In this document: piece after piece, positions 63,800 to 64,000 of the stretch
Numbering within the stretch: the first letter of the stretch is position 1
Layout: every line of letters begins with the position of its first letter
DNA from: Nocardia cyriacigeorgica
GTDB lineage: Bacteria > Actinomycetota > Actinomycetes > Mycobacteriales > Mycobacteriaceae
Length of the DNA stretch: 64,000 bases
Direction: 5' to 3'
NCBI RefSeq assembly: GCF_005863245.1
Contig: NZ_VBUT01000002.1
Location: forward strand, 620,001 to 684,000
The notes under the pieces: model-generated
Databases searched by the model: none
What the model saw: the letters and a program-made list of their open reading frames with translations, nothing else
What the model was told of the DNA's origin: nothing
Translations under genes and position numbers: made by a program

Positions 63800-64000
63800 C
63801 CGGCGACATCCTGCACAGTCTGTCGGCGCTGGACAAGGCCCACGTCCTCGCCGACGCGCTGCCGTGGTTGCAGAAGTTCCACGACAAGATCGTGGTGGTG
63901 AAGTACGGCGGCAACGCCATGATCGACGATCGGCTCAAGCGCGATTTCGCCGCCGATATGGCGTTCCTGCGCACCGTCGGCGTGCACCCGGTGGTGGTGC
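63796..64000 (+). CDS. argB: Acetylglutamate kinase, N-terminal part (3' end outside window)
   Basis: The first 68 codons are visible and the frame is open at the window end. The product starts [20 protein letters not shown], and [15 protein letters not shown] is the ATP-binding Lys/Gly-rich motif of the amino-acid kinase family. It phosphorylates N-acetylglutamate, the step before ArgC. Start ATG 63796 overlaps the argJ stop. Confidence 0.94.

Overview
The window is chromosomal DNA from a high-GC, mycolic-acid-type actinomycete, most probably Nocardia or a close relative. The main evidence is gene order. rpsA, coaE, a DUF402 gene, uvrB, a universal stress protein, uvrA, infC-rpmI-rplT, a SpoU-type rRNA methylase, pheS-pheT and argC-argJ-argB appear in the order I know from Mycobacterium tuberculosis Rv1630 to Rv1654, with accessory genes between them. 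The proteins are near mycobacterial orthologues. Many starts are GTG or TTG, and a TAnnnT hexamer often lies 6-7 nt before a start codon, the mycobacterial pattern of leaderless mRNA. I see no tRNA, rRNA, insertion sequence, prophage or CRISPR array.

Region by region: 1-4.9 kb is accessory. It holds the end of an amino-acid ABC ATPase, a LysR regulator divergent from a flavin oxidase, an SPFH membrane protein followed by a ribbon-helix-helix protein, and a methyltransferase. 5-13 kb carries rpsA, a reductase/TetR pair, a possible small gene, coaE fused to a GrpB-like domain, a DUF402 gene and uvrB. 13-16.8 kb holds regulator/enzyme pairs (PadR/carotenoid oxygenase, VOC/AraC), a DoxX protein and a 19-codon gene candidate. 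17-26 kb is a stress and dormancy block: universal stress protein, HelD, a PAS-GGDEF cyclase, an orphan ketosynthase, and a DevS/DevR pair around a hibernation-factor gene with DosR-type boxes. 26.5-31.7 kb has uvrA, a hydrolase, two tandem 31-residue microproteins, a DUF1844 gene and a DinB-like gene. 31.7-36.6 kb is the structured infC leader, the infC operon (infC starts at ATC), the methylase and a TetR/efflux pair. 36.8-43.8 kb is pheS-pheT, a hydrolase, two unrecognised genes and a lipoprotein. 43.8-49.2 kb has an AraC-type regulator, an APH(6)-like kinase and a Ser/Thr kinase-RDD-beta-propeller fusion. 49.3-61 kb has an acetyltransferase, ppc, a TetR/monooxygenase pair, a WYL regulator/PNPOx pair, a hydrolase, an ECF42 sigma operon and a CPA2 antiporter. 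61.2-64 kb has a small DUF222-like gene and the arginine operon, cut off in argB.

How the genes fit together: translation genes (rpsA, infC-rpmI-rplT, the methylase, pheST), nucleotide-excision repair (uvrB, uvrA), CoA synthesis and arginine synthesis form the conserved frame. Inserted units are mostly a regulator facing its likely target, with palindromes or direct repeats in the shared promoter. The most coherent inserted block links oxygen/redox sensing (DevS/DevR) with ribosome hibernation, RNA-polymerase rescue (HelD), c-di-GMP and a universal stress protein. The least explained items are the tandem microproteins at 30489-30710, the gene pair at 41424-43000 and the kinase-propeller fusion.
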